DNA of 64,000 nucleotides, from positions 1-64,000 of the forward strand of contig QANT01004026.1 in the NCBI GenBank assembly GCA_003254885.1, in the 5' to 3' direction. The position numbers and the translations under genes were made by a program. The DNA is from Purshia tridentata. Its lineage: Eukaryota > Streptophyta > Magnoliopsida > Rosales > Rosaceae. The notes beneath the pieces were generated by a model. It saw nothing but the letters and a program-made list of their open reading frames with translations. It had not been told where the DNA came from and made no database searches. The first letter of the stretch is position 1; every line of letters starts with the position of its first letter. Below, piece after piece: positions 22,455 through 33,500 of this stretch.

Positions 22455-23831
22455 CTAGCTGTGTGATTCACTGCTCCCCTGCACTGGATGCCGCCGAATA
22501 TCAAACTGGTCAACAAACTGCAAAGGAGTGACTGACTCATTCCTGATCCTCTTGATCTTAGGGCTCAACAAGCCCCTGTGCCTAAACCCATAGAGCTTAA
22601 GCACCTGGTTATCCGCAAAATTAAAAGCTCTCTCCATGCTGCTCAAGCACCTCTCGACTGGGTAATCCCCATAACTCCCACAAGGCTTGCAACCCACGAA
22701 ATGGGTCACAAACGGCCACCTCTCATCACCCAAACCCGGATGATACTTCTCTATCATCTCCTCATACCGATCCACTAATCCAGCCCAATAGCCGTGCAAA
22801 TAATATGAATTTTCAACATACACCTTGTCCATCCACTGATCCTTCTGCGAAAGCAGCAAGTATATCAATGCCGACTGATCATCAGCCTCAAATGCCGGCC
22901 TTCCCTTCAAATTCGCTGTCAAAATCTTCCCAGCCTCTTCTCTTATTGGACCCTTGGGACCCATCGGAGCCCAAGCATCAAGCAAATCCAAAGACCATTG
23001 ACAGTTCCTAAACAGAAAACTCCCCGTATTCAACGCAATCCACGATTTCTGATCAAACAACAAATCCGGGTACCCATGAATCACAAGATTATGATTATCA
23101 TACTTAGGCAATGGGATCTCAAACACCATGTCAGTAAACAATGCATCACTGTCCATCCACCAAATCCACTCAACCTCCGGATGTGAAAGCATCAACCTTC
23201 GAATCAAGGGCAATTTGGCCCAATAGCCAGCGAGCTCCGTATCCAAATGAGCTAAATTATACACAATCTCAATCCCATGAAGTCTACAATAATCAATCTT
23301 ATTCTTAATCGCTTTCAACAAATAATGATCCCCAATTGGGTTATCGCAAGGTTTTGGAGGAGACCCAGTGACGAGCAGAACACGAGGCTTACCGTTGACC
23401 AAGTTTGGGAACTGAGGGTTCGATTGAAGCCAAGCCTTGCGCTCTTTGTCCCAATTTGCGATCTTGGGTCCGAGAGTGTATGTGATGTTGGGGTTGATCT
23501 CAGTCTGGGTCAGGTCATCTGGGTCGTTGGGGTCGCTGTCGGATCGGATCTCGGCGAGGATCCGGTTGGTCTCTTCGATGAGGTTCTGGTTGACGGCGTC
23601 GGCATCGGAGCTGCCGAGGTTGCCCACTCCGATGGTGCCACGTAGGACGAGGATGGTAACGAAGCCGCAGAGGATGGTGATTTTGATGTTGTTGAAGGTC
23701 TTCTGGATCTGGCGGCCACGTGGCAGGGCACGTCCGCCGGGTGCAGCTACTCGGCCATTGGCTGACGTGGCGGTACTAGTTGGTAACCCACCTGCAATTC
23801 TCTTCTGAGTTGTGAAATTATCTTGACCCAT
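22455..23831 (-). CDS. XXT5: Xyloglucan 6-xylosyltransferase (GT34), XXT5 type
   Basis: Single-exon gene of 458 residues, a type II Golgi membrane enzyme that transfers alpha-1,6-xylose from UDP-xylose to the beta-1,4-glucan backbone of xyloglucan. It has a basic cytosolic N-terminus (PRGRQIQKTFNNIK), a transmembrane helix at about residues 51-69 (ITILCGFVTILVLRGTIGVG), a stem, and the GT34 catalytic domain with LLVTGSPPKPCDNPIGDHYL and the metal-binding DSD motif in EWIWWMDSDALF (residues 227-229). The length matches the family (about 457). QKTFNNIKITILCGFVTILV and the N-terminus MGQD are as in Arabidopsis XXT5 (At1g74380), unlike XXT1/2. XXT5 is reported to work in a complex with XXT1/2. 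It shares the window with a xyloglucan fucosyltransferase at 58-61 kb. Confidence 0.95.
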   Translation of the reverse strand: MGQDNFTTQKRIAGGLPTSTATSANGRVAAPGGRALPRGRQIQKTFNNIKITILCGFVTILVLRGTIGVGNLGSSDADAVNQNLIEETNRILAEIRSDSDPNDPDDLTQTEINPNITYTLGPKIANWDKERKAWLQSNPQFPNLVNGKPRVLLVTGSPPKPCDNPIGDHYLLKAIKNKIDYCRLHGIEIVYNLAHLDTELAGYWAKLPLIRRLMLSHPEVEWIWWMDSDALFTDMVFEIPLPKYDNHNLVIHGYPDLLFDQKSWIALNTGSFLFRNCQWSLDLLDAWAPMGPKGPIREEAGKILTANLKGRPAFEADDQSALIYLLLSQKDQWMDKVYVENSYYLHGYWAGLVDRYEEMIEKYHPGLGDERWPFVTHFVGCKPCGSYGDYPVERCLSSMERAFNFADNQVLKLYGFRHRGLLSPKIKRIRNESVTPLQFVDQFDIRRHPVQGSSESHS

Positions 23832-25042
23832 CTCTCTCTGTCTCTATTGCTCACTCTGAATTTCAGAATAGCTCAAATTGTGTGTGTGTGTGTGTGTTGG
23901 GTTATGGAGTTTAAGGTTAGTTGAAGTATGCGGTAAAACCAAAACCCTAGAGGGAGGTGGTGGTGGCATGAAAGGGTTTGGTCATGGCATGGTGGTGGTG
24001 GTGGTGACTGGTGGTGACATTGAGGGTTGAGATTATTGGGGTGGGGTGAACGCACAAGACATGTGTCTAACACCGACTGTCATGGAGACCATTATGTCTA
24101 TATTTTATGTTGTCTGATCTAGATTTCGATTCTCTTAGATTTTTCATTACTATTCTATTTCTGTCTGTCCTAATTCCTAATTCAATTAATAAATTAATAA
24201 TTGGAAGTCTCCACTCTCTACTCTCCAACTTCTGTCCACATCGGATTGGGTCTGGCCCAAAATGATAAAGGGCCCTATGACAACATTTAGTTGATGAGTG
24301 TTTTAATTTTATTAGCACTTACAAATTCACTTAAAAATTCAATATTATACATTGTTCTTCAATATTATTTCTTTGTGAGTACAAAATAAATAGATTTCAA
24401 GTACGAGCAATCACTTCCTCCAAATTTGTTATATAAATTCATAGATGTTCTAAACCGGAAGAAGAGTCTACAAATGAGAAAATAGGTGCACCCTCATACA
24501 ATGCTTTCCCCCAGAATATAAATCCAATCTGTGTCTTTCTGTGAAGGAGTTAAAAATGGGGACCCTCCGCTGTTTTTGGTCTGTTCTGGCGTTCTGCACT
24601 TCACGCCTGGCTTTGACGCGTGATTTTCAGAGTCTTACTGGCAGATTTTTAAACAACCAATTAACCAAACGCGTTTCAGCAATTCAGCGTTCATCACCGT
24701 CTTGCACCTTTCAATGAAGAATCAGAATGTTCACTCCCACACCAGTTCAAAGCGCGTGAAAATCCACACTCCAATTATATTCTGTTTTAACACGCGAGTT
24801 TTGACTCCGAGTGTAGAGGGTCCCACCAGATCCCATCTTCCGTCATTCCTCAAGCTCATGCATCATGTGGCATGTTCTATCTGTTAGTCTGNATGCACCA
24901 TGTGGCATGTTCTATCTGTTAGTCTGTTCTTACTGATAGCAGCACATACCTGCTTTTCTTTATTTTTATTTATTTTATGAATTCATTTTTATTACTTTTA
25001 ATTCAATTTTTAGTAATATATGTACAGCAGACCTCATTAATC
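23832..25042. other. XXT5 promoter side and intergenic DNA with an assembly seam
   Basis: No gene is supported. A (TG)n run at about 23880-23898 lies in the likely XXT5 leader, followed by GGTGGTGG-rich DNA to about 24020. The single N at 24892 lies between two near-identical 34-base copies (24858-24891 and 24893-24926). Confidence 0.5.
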
Positions 25043-25045
25043 TAA

Positions 25046-25350
25046 GGCCTCGTTTGGTGTCTAGGATTGGATCGGAAAGGATAAGTAGCAAATTTATGTG
25101 TATTTGAAGAAGAAATTTCTAAGTTGAAGAAAGAATATGGGAATAAAATAGATAAATTATGAAGAAAATTTATCCTTTCCAATCCCCTTAAAATGGTGGG
25201 GATTAGCAAGGATAACATTTTCCTTGTAGCTAAGCTATATTCTTTCCCTCTTCTTCCTTTAAGTTAGAAAAACACTCCATCTTTTTCCTTAAATACACAT
25301 GAATTTACCATTTATCCTTTTCAATTCAATCCTAGACACCAAACGAGGCC
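25046..25350. mobile_element. Tourist-like MITE (PIF/Harbinger family), 305 bp
   Basis: The element begins GGCCTCGTTTGGTGTCTAGG and ends with its reverse complement, giving terminal inverted repeats of about 25 bases with hardly a mismatch. It is flanked on each side by TAA (25043-25045 and 25351-25353), the 3-base target duplication typical of PIF/Harbinger (Tourist) elements. Inside there is no open frame, and the interior is partly self-complementary around TAAATTC/GAATTTA-like segments. Being short and non-coding, it would have needed a transposase from elsewhere. The near-perfect termini suggest a fairly young insertion. Confidence 0.9.
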
Positions 25351-25956
25351 TAAGTGTTTAATAAGGTGCAAGTAAGGGATTGAAATTTTCTGCTTAGATC
25401 AGATGTAAAGAAGAAAATTTTGGATTGACAATTGTGTTTGTAATGGTGAGGGGCAACCAACCAAGTAAAGGGTAGATACAACCTTCCTGACTTCATGGAT
25501 CAGAAGGATTATATTAATCAACCAAATTTTAGTGGTATATAGTTATACTGGCTTTCTTGCCGCCTGACACTAGAGGCACTTGTGGTAGCATGCCTTGCTT
25601 ATCTAAGATTGTATATATCTGCAACTTCAATTCTGATTTTTTATTTTTTATTATAATTTGTCTCATTTTCATTGACTTCATAAGATCATCTACCACTAAT
25701 CCAGGTGATTCATTCAAGCAAAACATGTTACTCTTGCAAATAGAAAGTATGTAATCTTTTGCCCACATTTTCCCCACTAAATGTGATCGATAGTTACATC
25801 AATCTAGACCCAATATTTTGTTTGCTCTACATTGGCAGAAAATTTTATCAGATGGATGGACTAGAATTTTAGAGAGTTGAGTAACAATATTATGCATCAT
25901 CATAGTTTACAACATGAATAACATGTGAATACAGAGAAGGAAAAACACATTTACAG

Positions 25957-26282
25957 GGTTAACCCACTAAACCTTACTTGAATCAATTTATTATGTGAAG
26001 CACTGGTCCACTGACATTGTATGCATTTGCTAGACTGGACCAACTCCACCACCAACTTACACCCTGCAGTAACAAGAAATTAGGATGTCAAATTGTTATG
26101 CAAAATATATGAATATTGAATGTAAATCCATTATAGAAAGCTATCATTTGAGTGGGATATTCTACCTTCTCCACTCACATTCTTCTCTAGTCTCAGAATG
26201 TTCTCTTGGCTTCCAATAGAAGTTCTGGCTACTGAAACCAATTTTTACCAACATCATCAAATTCAAGTCCAGATATAGCTAT
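25957..26282 (-). pseudogene. Decayed fragment of the RPE gene (exons 6-7 with introns)
   Basis: On the minus strand this stretch aligns, base by base with many changes, to RPE exon 7, the intron before it, exon 6 and part of the following intron (intact gene: about 51607-51920). Shared blocks include TATGCATTTGCT, CAACTCCACCA, ACCCTGCAGTAA, TTCTCCA-CACA and CTTCTC-AGTCT. The exon frames are broken and the active-site region is degraded, so it cannot code for an epimerase. Because intron sequence is kept, it came from a DNA-level duplication and not from a reverse-transcribed mRNA. It has the same strand as the functional gene 25 kb away. I judged identity to be around 65-75% by eye only. Confidence 0.7.
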
Positions 26283-26502
26283 GTACCAATTAAGTTGCGG
26301 CCAATTTCTTTTTTTTCTTCTTCATCATTTCATTCATCTTCTCTTTCTTTCCCATCTTCTTTTTGACATTAAAGTCCAGATATAGCTAGGTACCCAATTA
26401 AGTTGCAGCCGATTTCTTCTTTTTCTTTGTAAGTTTCTTCTTCTTCATCTCCCTCTTCATCTTCTCATTCATCTTCTTTTTCTTTCCCATCTTCTTTTTG
26501 AC
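26265..26502. repeat. Tandem duplication over the PPR gene's 3' end
   Basis: Copy 1 (26265-26367) and copy 2 (26372-26502) both start AAGTCCAGATATAGCT, run through a TTAAGTTGC block, then a TTC/TCTTC-rich tract, and end CCCATCTTCTTTTTGAC. Copy 2 contains the stop codon and lysine-rich tail of the PPR gene; copy 1 lies just beyond it. Their left edge falls within the RPE relic. The two differ by small indels in the TTC-rich part, as expected for a simple-sequence region. Confidence 0.8.
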
Positions 26503-27900
26503 TTGCTCTTGAGCCTTTGGAGTGCTGCATTCTACAAGGCTGAGTTTTTCCTCACTCCTTGTTGGCTTGAAAACCTCAGTGATTGAAGGGTCTAACACAT
26601 CACTTGAGCAGTGAAGAGTGACGCCCATAGCCATGGCCTCATCCCAAAGCTCTCTACCCTTTTCAAAGTCCCCTCCCCTACAAAGCTTGGGTATGAGCAT
26701 GTCATAAACAGGTCCATAACCACCCAATAAGCTTGTCTTCATCCTTTGTAATAGCTCAAGAGCATAATGTGGTCTCTCATTTCCGACGAGTATACCAATC
26801 AAATCGTAGTAGAACTTACGATTGGGTACCAGGCCCTCTCCGATCATCTCATCAACCATCTTATTTCCTTTACCATATCTCCCGGACAAATACAACACTC
26901 TTGCCACAAGATAATAGCTAACCCAATCTGGAGCACATCCTGCCTCCTTCATGGTCTCAAGAATTTGACAAGATTCCTTGACTCTTCTTGTTCTCCCCAA
27001 ACAAGACAGCAATATATTGTAACTAATGGAAGTTGGAGAAATGCCGTAAGACCTCATATGAAGCATCACATTCAAAGCATCAGGAACAAGCCCGGAAGGA
27101 TTGCGTTTAAGGTTTTTCTTACAAAGGCACCTAAGGAATGTGTTAAAGCAAAACAAGTCTGGCATAATCCCATCTGACTTCATTTCTTTGATTATTCTTC
27201 GTGCTTCCTTCACATTCTCCTGCACAGACCATCCATATACAAGACTCTTGTAAATGCAAGGCTCCATACCAGAAATCTTATCCTTATGGTGCCAAAAAAC
27301 CCCTTCTGCTCTCCTAGCATGCCCTCCAGCACAAAGAGCATTGACAATGGCAGTGACTGTAAAACCATCTTGAGGGCACTTGTACTTGTCCAAGTTCTTA
27401 AACAGACCCAATGCCTCATTTTCCTTCCCCAACTTCACCAAAGTCTCAGCAACAAGACCAAAAGTCTGAGCTTCCATTGCGCGGCCAGTCTTCACAAGAT
27501 CAGAAAGTAAAATGTCCATTGCCGTGTGGTCCTTCTTCTCCGCAAAAACCCGAATGCCATAGTTATAATCCTTGTCTTCCAATCCATCATTCAAATTCTT
27601 ATGACACCACGAGAAGAATCTGAGCAATCTTCTGGTTGGCGCTTCGCTTTTGCAAGAATCAATGACTTGGGTCACAAACGACGAAGTTAAGGGAGCTGTA
27701 GATTTATCAAGACTCGACTCCAAATCATCTAGACCACCAATTGCACTCGAAACAAGAGTACACAGTTCTTGTAGTTCAGGTGGTGACGACGAAGGCAACA
27801 TGGTAGAGCAGTAAAAACACGATAAGAGTTGGGATTTCTGAGTACTTGAAGCAGTTCGTAGCAAACCCCTCTGCCATTTTGATGTCAATACAGAACGCAT
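26398..27900 (-). CDS. P-class pentatricopeptide repeat protein, probably mitochondrial (At5g61370-like)
   Basis: Single-exon gene of 500 residues. The N-terminus (MRSVLTSKWQRGLLRTASST) is rich in Arg/Ser/Thr and lacks acids for about 45 residues, which fits a mitochondrial presequence. About eight to ten 35-residue PPR motifs follow (for example FTVTAIVNALCAGGHARRAE, DLFCFNTFLRCLC, SISYNILLSCLGRTRRVKES). No E or DYW domain is present, so it belongs to the P class, whose members bind organellar RNA and act in processing, stability or translation. An unusual tail of about 35 residues is nearly all Lys with Met/Glu; its coding DNA lies in a local tandem duplication. The start codons of this gene and the v-SNARE gene lie 398 bases apart, head-to-head. 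The best match from memory is At5g61370. The RNA target is unknown. Confidence 0.88.
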   Translation of the reverse strand: MRSVLTSKWQRGLLRTASSTQKSQLLSCFYCSTMLPSSSPPELQELCTLVSSAIGGLDDLESSLDKSTAPLTSSFVTQVIDSCKSEAPTRRLLRFFSWCHKNLNDGLEDKDYNYGIRVFAEKKDHTAMDILLSDLVKTGRAMEAQTFGLVAETLVKLGKENEALGLFKNLDKYKCPQDGFTVTAIVNALCAGGHARRAEGVFWHHKDKISGMEPCIYKSLVYGWSVQENVKEARRIIKEMKSDGIMPDLFCFNTFLRCLCKKNLKRNPSGLVPDALNVMLHMRSYGISPTSISYNILLSCLGRTRRVKESCQILETMKEAGCAPDWVSYYLVARVLYLSGRYGKGNKMVDEMIGEGLVPNRKFYYDLIGILVGNERPHYALELLQRMKTSLLGGYGPVYDMLIPKLCRGGDFEKGRELWDEAMAMGVTLHCSSDVLDPSITEVFKPTRSEEKLSLVECSTPKAQEQVKKKMGKKKKMNEKMKREMKKKKLTKKKKKSAAT

Positions 27901-28298
27901 TTTCTTAGAGGAAATTCGTCGAACAGCGAGTCCGCATTATCAAAGCATCAGCTAAAAGCCTAAAAGCAAAATGATTATGCTAACCCTTGTTTTTGTGACC
28001 TTTATTTATAAACAGCCGTTAAAACGACACGTCAACACAGGTCCCTTATATGTAATTCAACGAATCGTTAAGGGCATTACGGACACTCGCAATTTTCCCA
28101 CCCAGGCCTGCAAAGGCTCAAATTCCATTTTTATGTCCGAGATGGTACAACACCCCCCGTTCTCCGATTGATCACCGATTCAACCCTCTGGCACACAAAT
28201 TTAAATTTCATGAGAATAAAGTTTATAGCTTAACGCTTTAATCCGATTTAGGAAAATTGGGTTGTGGTTGGTAGTTGGTGGCATTAGGATCGCGAAGA

Positions 28299-29567
28299 AT
28301 GAGTGATGTATTTGAGGGGTACGAGCGCCAATACTGCGAGCTCTCCGCCAATCTCTCAAAGAAATGCACGGCTGTTGATGGCGGTAAATCTGTGAATTGC
28401 TTGTTTGCATATCAAATGCATTTGTTTTTTTCTTGTGGGTCAGGCAAATTCAAGCATTCTGTAAACATGGGGTGCATAACAAATGCATTTGGGTCCATTT
28501 TTTTGGTGGGTTAGGCAAATTCAAGCATATCTTATTGATTTTGTGTTTTCAATTTGAAATTTTGTAACATGATTTACTTGTAAGAGACTTAGAATGTGCA
28601 TAAAGGTGGTGGGTTCTGTGGATTGTTGAATTGCAGAGCAAAGGAAGCAGAGAATCGAAGAGATAAAAGGTGGATTAAATGATGCTGATGATTTGGTATT
28701 ACACAACTCAAAGTGGATTTTGTATGGTTAAAATCTGTGTGTTTCTCTTTGATGTTATTGGATTGTTAATGATATGGCATGTTGGAAATGTCCAGCTTAG
28801 GAAAATGGACCTTGAGGCAAGGAGTTTGCAGCCAAGTGTGAAGGCAATGCTGCTTGGCAAGTTAAGAGAATACAAAACTGATTTGAACAATTTGAAAAGC
28901 CAAGTTAAGAGAATCACATCACCTGTTGTTGATCATGCAGCCCGCTGTGAGTTATTGGAGTCAGGAATGGCAGATAACTTGATGGTATTATCTCTCTCTG
29001 CATGCATGCATGTGTGTTAGCTTGTCGAAATTTTGATCTTATTCATAGGAATTAGGATTATGGGACAGGTATCGAACGATCAAAAAGGACGATTGTTGAT
29101 GACAACAGAGAGAATAAATCAGTCCAGTGACAGAATTAAGGAGAGTAGAAGAACAATGCTGGACACAGAGGAGCTTGGTGTTTCAATCCTCCAAGATTTG
29201 CATCAACAACGCGAGTCTCTTCTACATGCCCATAACACAGTATGTGATTTTCTATTCTTCTTTCTTCTTTACTTGCTCCGTTTCATGTGTCATTGCCTTC
29301 TACTTTGTACATAGTTTTGAGGTGGCATTAAAGGCTTGGCTTGCACTGTGCTCCTGGCAACATAGGCTTGTTGCTGTTGAGGTGGGAATTTTATGTGTTT
29401 CTTGGTTTTGGCAGCTTCATGGGGTGGATGAAACTATTAGCCTGAGCAAGAAGGTCCTGACAGGCATGACAAGAAGGATGAGCAGGCACAAATGGATCAT
29501 GGGCTCCATAATTGGAGTCCTCGTCCTTGCAATCTTGCTTATCCTTTATTCTAAGCTTACACACTAG
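28299..29567 (+). CDS. VTI1-type v-SNARE (Qb-SNARE)
   Basis: Five exons: 28299-28383, 28637-28695, 28796-28984, 29069-29239, 29415-29567 (657 nt, 218 residues; Arabidopsis VTI11 is about 221). The N-terminus MSDVFEGYERQYCELSANLS begins the three-helix Habc domain. The SNARE helix follows (about 125-190: LLMTTERINQSSDRIKESRR, then TEELGVSILQDLHQQRESLL) with Gln at the zero layer in LQDLHQQ. A C-terminal tail anchor (WIMGSIIGVLVLAILLILYS) ends with four exposed residues (KLTH). The protein drives membrane fusion in trans-Golgi, prevacuolar and vacuolar trafficking. Which of VTI11/12/13 it matches cannot be decided here. All internal phases are 0 except intron 1 (phase 1). It converges on TOC1. 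Confidence 0.93.
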
Positions 29568-30521
29568 CCTTGTGACCCTTGTCCAATTTGTTAATTAACT
29601 TAATTTTATTGATTTGACATTTCACACTATTGGTGTTTATGTTATTGAATATTATCTTCTTCTTTTTTTTCTTCTCTCCAACATCGTGTCTAACTCGAGC
29701 GAAGGGAAAACAGTGTTGTATTTTTGTTCTGTCTTAGAAAATTGTTATTGGGCGTCTAACCAGCTAGATTATGAGCTCAAAACAAAGCCTTGCCCAACTC
29801 TTTCCAAAATAAAATTATCAAAAGGATGATGCTTAAATGGATGCAGTGGAGGATCTCTGGAGATGAATATGCTCTACTTACTATGCAGATTCTTTATTGA
29901 AGCAAAGCATGCATGCTGAACTGTGGTGTAACTTGTGTAACTCGATTAAATTCAATGCCTTCAAAATTTTACTAAGCTATAAGAAAAGGAACAAAAGAAG
30001 AAACTTAAAACTCTGATATTTTTTATAATTATAAGACTCATACAAGAAAAAAGTAGAGTTTTTCTCCTCGGGAACATTATTTGAGATTGAAATCTCAAAC
30101 ATTTCTCCACATAAAAATTGGAAGACTAATAATCCATTTGCCATTTGAATTTTGAACATGGCAATGAATCAAGGATGAAAGCTTCCGTTCCAGCATATAG
30201 AATTTTTGGTGAAATAGTTGACCGAAGAGCTCTATATCACGTCATTCGGGCTTTTGTGTCCCTGAACGTAATGAACAGAGGGATCACTTTACATTGACCT
30301 GATCTTCTTTGATGTGATTGAAATGATAACCAGAAGTTTGCTCCCTTGATCGATGTCCCTCAACCACTATGATCATACGATACTTCGATTAACAGTGCAG
30401 CACCAATTCCACATAGGGAACACCAAAGATGCCATAACAAAAGTTTTACAACTACAAGGGAAATATTGCGTCTTATGAATTAGAAAATTCTCCCGCATAA
30501 TCAATAAGAATGACTTTAATA
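29568..30521. other. 3' UTRs between v-SNARE and TOC1
   Basis: About 950 bases between two convergent genes. No coding exon seen. The 400 bases left of the TOC1 stop look like its 3' UTR. Confidence 0.5.
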
Positions 30522-33500
30522 TCAAAAACCACCATCTTCGGGATAGGAATTCCTCGACACATGCTCCTCCTCATCCTCATCATCATCATCATCAACAGAA
30601 GCAGGTTGCCCATTAAGATCCATATCTACACCATTTACTTTCCTCACGAACTGTCCCCGTACACGAGGCCTCCTCTCAGCAAGTCGTTTCCGATTAACAT
30701 ACCTGATCTTTTTATCGAAACAACGCTCCTTCCTTTTTTGTCTAAACTTAACCAATGCTGCTTCTCTTCTGTCAACTTTATTTAATTTCACTTCAGTCGA
30801 AGATGAGCTTCCAAATGATGGCCATGAATGATTATTAGGCATTTGACCAGGTTGTAAGCATATACTAACTGGGTAGTAGGGGTATGAAGCCATCCCATTT
30901 ACATGTGGAGGGCAATGTGCAAGATGATTGTATTGTGTCATAATAGCTGTTGGATGATTTTGCATGTCATGCAGATTTTTTTGATACGCTTGCGTTGATG
31001 ATGACATCATAACTTGATTCACAACCCCTGACATATAATATGGATACGCCGCTTGGGTATGTAAGCCAGAAACGCCATGTTGAAGTTCATTTCTTGGATG
31101 CGCAAGCACTTGAGAGGATCTGTCTTCCTCGAAATTCTTTTGATGTTGAAGTTCCTTTGATCCGGGTGGGGTACAAGACCTCTCCAACGAAAGAGAATCT
31201 GGGATACTATTACTGCTTGGAAAGTCATCTCCTTGTGAATAATTTTCCCATGCCTCTCCATTTCCATGTACTGGGGGATCTTCAACCACTTGGTGACCAT
31301 ATGCTTGATTTTTGTCTTCTATCCTCAAATGTGCAGCAGCATTGTCTTCAACATGGGTAACCACCTCTTGGGAGTTGGTTTTAGGTGGGCTTGATTTGAC
31401 ATAGGTAAAGAAGGCAGATGACTTGCCAATCTTTAGTTCACTCTTTTTTGGGACAGATGAAAATTTTCCTGCCAAATAACACATAAAAGGGAAAAAATTT
31501 ATCAAGTAGTGCACATGTAAAATGACATACACAAAAACCATCTGCTCCTTGCTTTACTCAGATTGGTGAAGTCAAATGAATGATGCCACATTAGACATGA
31601 TACATGGTCTTGGCCATTCATGATGGTATCTAGTGTAAACATGTCCATGTCATGCAATAACAGAAAATTCTCATTTTCATAATTGTCATCGTCATTACTA
31701 CTATAAGCAAACCCCTACAACGAGAGAAAGAATTATCACACATTTGTCACATGCTTCTTTTTTAAAACAAAAACAAGAAGGCTGCAATCAAACAATTACA
31801 GACTCAATGCCTTTGACAGTCTCTAGCTTTAAATTCTCAAAGCCTTCAAAGAATGTCATTTTTCAAGCAAAAATCAAATTGAATCCCATAACCTTAATAC
31901 CACTCTGCTTCCCCAAAAAAAAAATCCTAACCAAATAAACTAAATGAATATAACCTAAATAGAACCCTAAAGCACAAAGAAACAATCTTCAGTAAAATTG
32001 AAATGGTGTAATTTTATGATCTTATTGTAAGTGGTATTCTAACCAAACGAAGAAACAATTTTGTAATAAGGTCCAAATTGAAGAGAGATTCTCTTTTCCA
32101 ACAGAAACTTAAGAATAGTTAACCACCAGAAGAGAAAGTGAATTGTATTGAGATGGCATCTCATGATATTCCTATAAGTGATCCTATGCATTCATAGAAG
32201 ATGACTTGTTTCAACTATGCTACACAAATCATTTGATAAAATTCTATGCGAAAGAATATAAACAATATTTCAATCTCAGGAGATGCCCAAATTTTGGAAA
32301 AGCAGCATTTCAATGGGCATAAGAAGCTCACCAGTTTGGCGGTCACTTATTCCTGGAATATCAGGCCGAAATTCCGACACATTATTGAATGGAAGCTCCA
32401 TAGCAGCAGCAGCAGCAGAAGCACAAAACTGAAAAAAATTAAAAAGAAGAAGATATAAGTTCACATTACACATTTTGATTATATTGCATAATAGAGCCCT
32501 CCAAGATCACTACAATGATCAACATTTATTACATGATCCAGTGTCAATAGAGCTATTGGTCTCACAGTGCACAGAATACAGATTCAATTTTGTATATATT
32601 GATACATTGATTATTAAACTCATTTTATCTTCTTTACTTTTTCAAAAAATAAAAAATAAAATAACATACAGACACCTTATCTTCCTGATGAGCTGGCATT
32701 CTTGTCTCTGGATTGGTACTCTTGCAAGATTTATCGTCTGTGTCATCTGAGAATAAAGTAGTACTGGTCGTATTAGCATCACTGGGGTCTGATACCACCA
32801 GATCAAAGTCATAAGTTATGTTCTTCTCTGCTAGTCCAAGCTGCCAAAAACATAAAAGAAAAGTTAAATTGTATTACTGATCTGAGATGATATTAATATA
32901 TGATCGCCATCAGTAATGTACTAGTGCAAATGCATCACTAAGAGATGTGGAAATTGAAAGAGAGTGATGCAGGAACGTGGCCTTTGAGATAGAGATTAAT
33001 AACTTTAGCTTCAGAAGAGGAAAGCCAAATAACTTAAATTATATGTTTCTTGTAAACTACCAAGATATTGCATTCATCTAAGAAACTAAAAGCCAAAAAC
33101 AACATCAAATCCTATATGATGGCCACTTATATAACTTGCTAGCATGTGCAATGTGTCTATGTATCTATGTAGAAAGATTTGATAAAGGGTACAAACAAAA
33201 CATCAAAGTCATGCAAACAAACCATGCGCCTTCTTCTCCACATATGCGTCCACAAGTTTAGAAGCTCATTAGTTCGTAAAGGCTTTACAAGATAGTCTGC
33301 TGCTCCAAGCTTCAAGCACTTAACAACAGTAGAGACCTCATCCTGTGCCGACATCACTAACCAAAGCAAAAAAGTTCAACAAAGAGGTTAAGACCATAAT
33401 ATATACCTTAGAAAGCCAAATTTATTATTAGGGAAAACGGGCAGCGGTAAGACCAAGACATGCTTACTGATTACAGGAATGCGCCTTAACTCTCTATCCC

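Noticed and set aside
22578-23808. Several open frames of 60-120 codons on + across XXT5
   Set aside because: Antisense shadows of a highly conserved single-exon gene with GC-rich codons.
24858-24926. True 34-base tandem duplication
   Set aside because: The N exactly between the copies makes an unresolved contig overlap more likely; treated as a seam.
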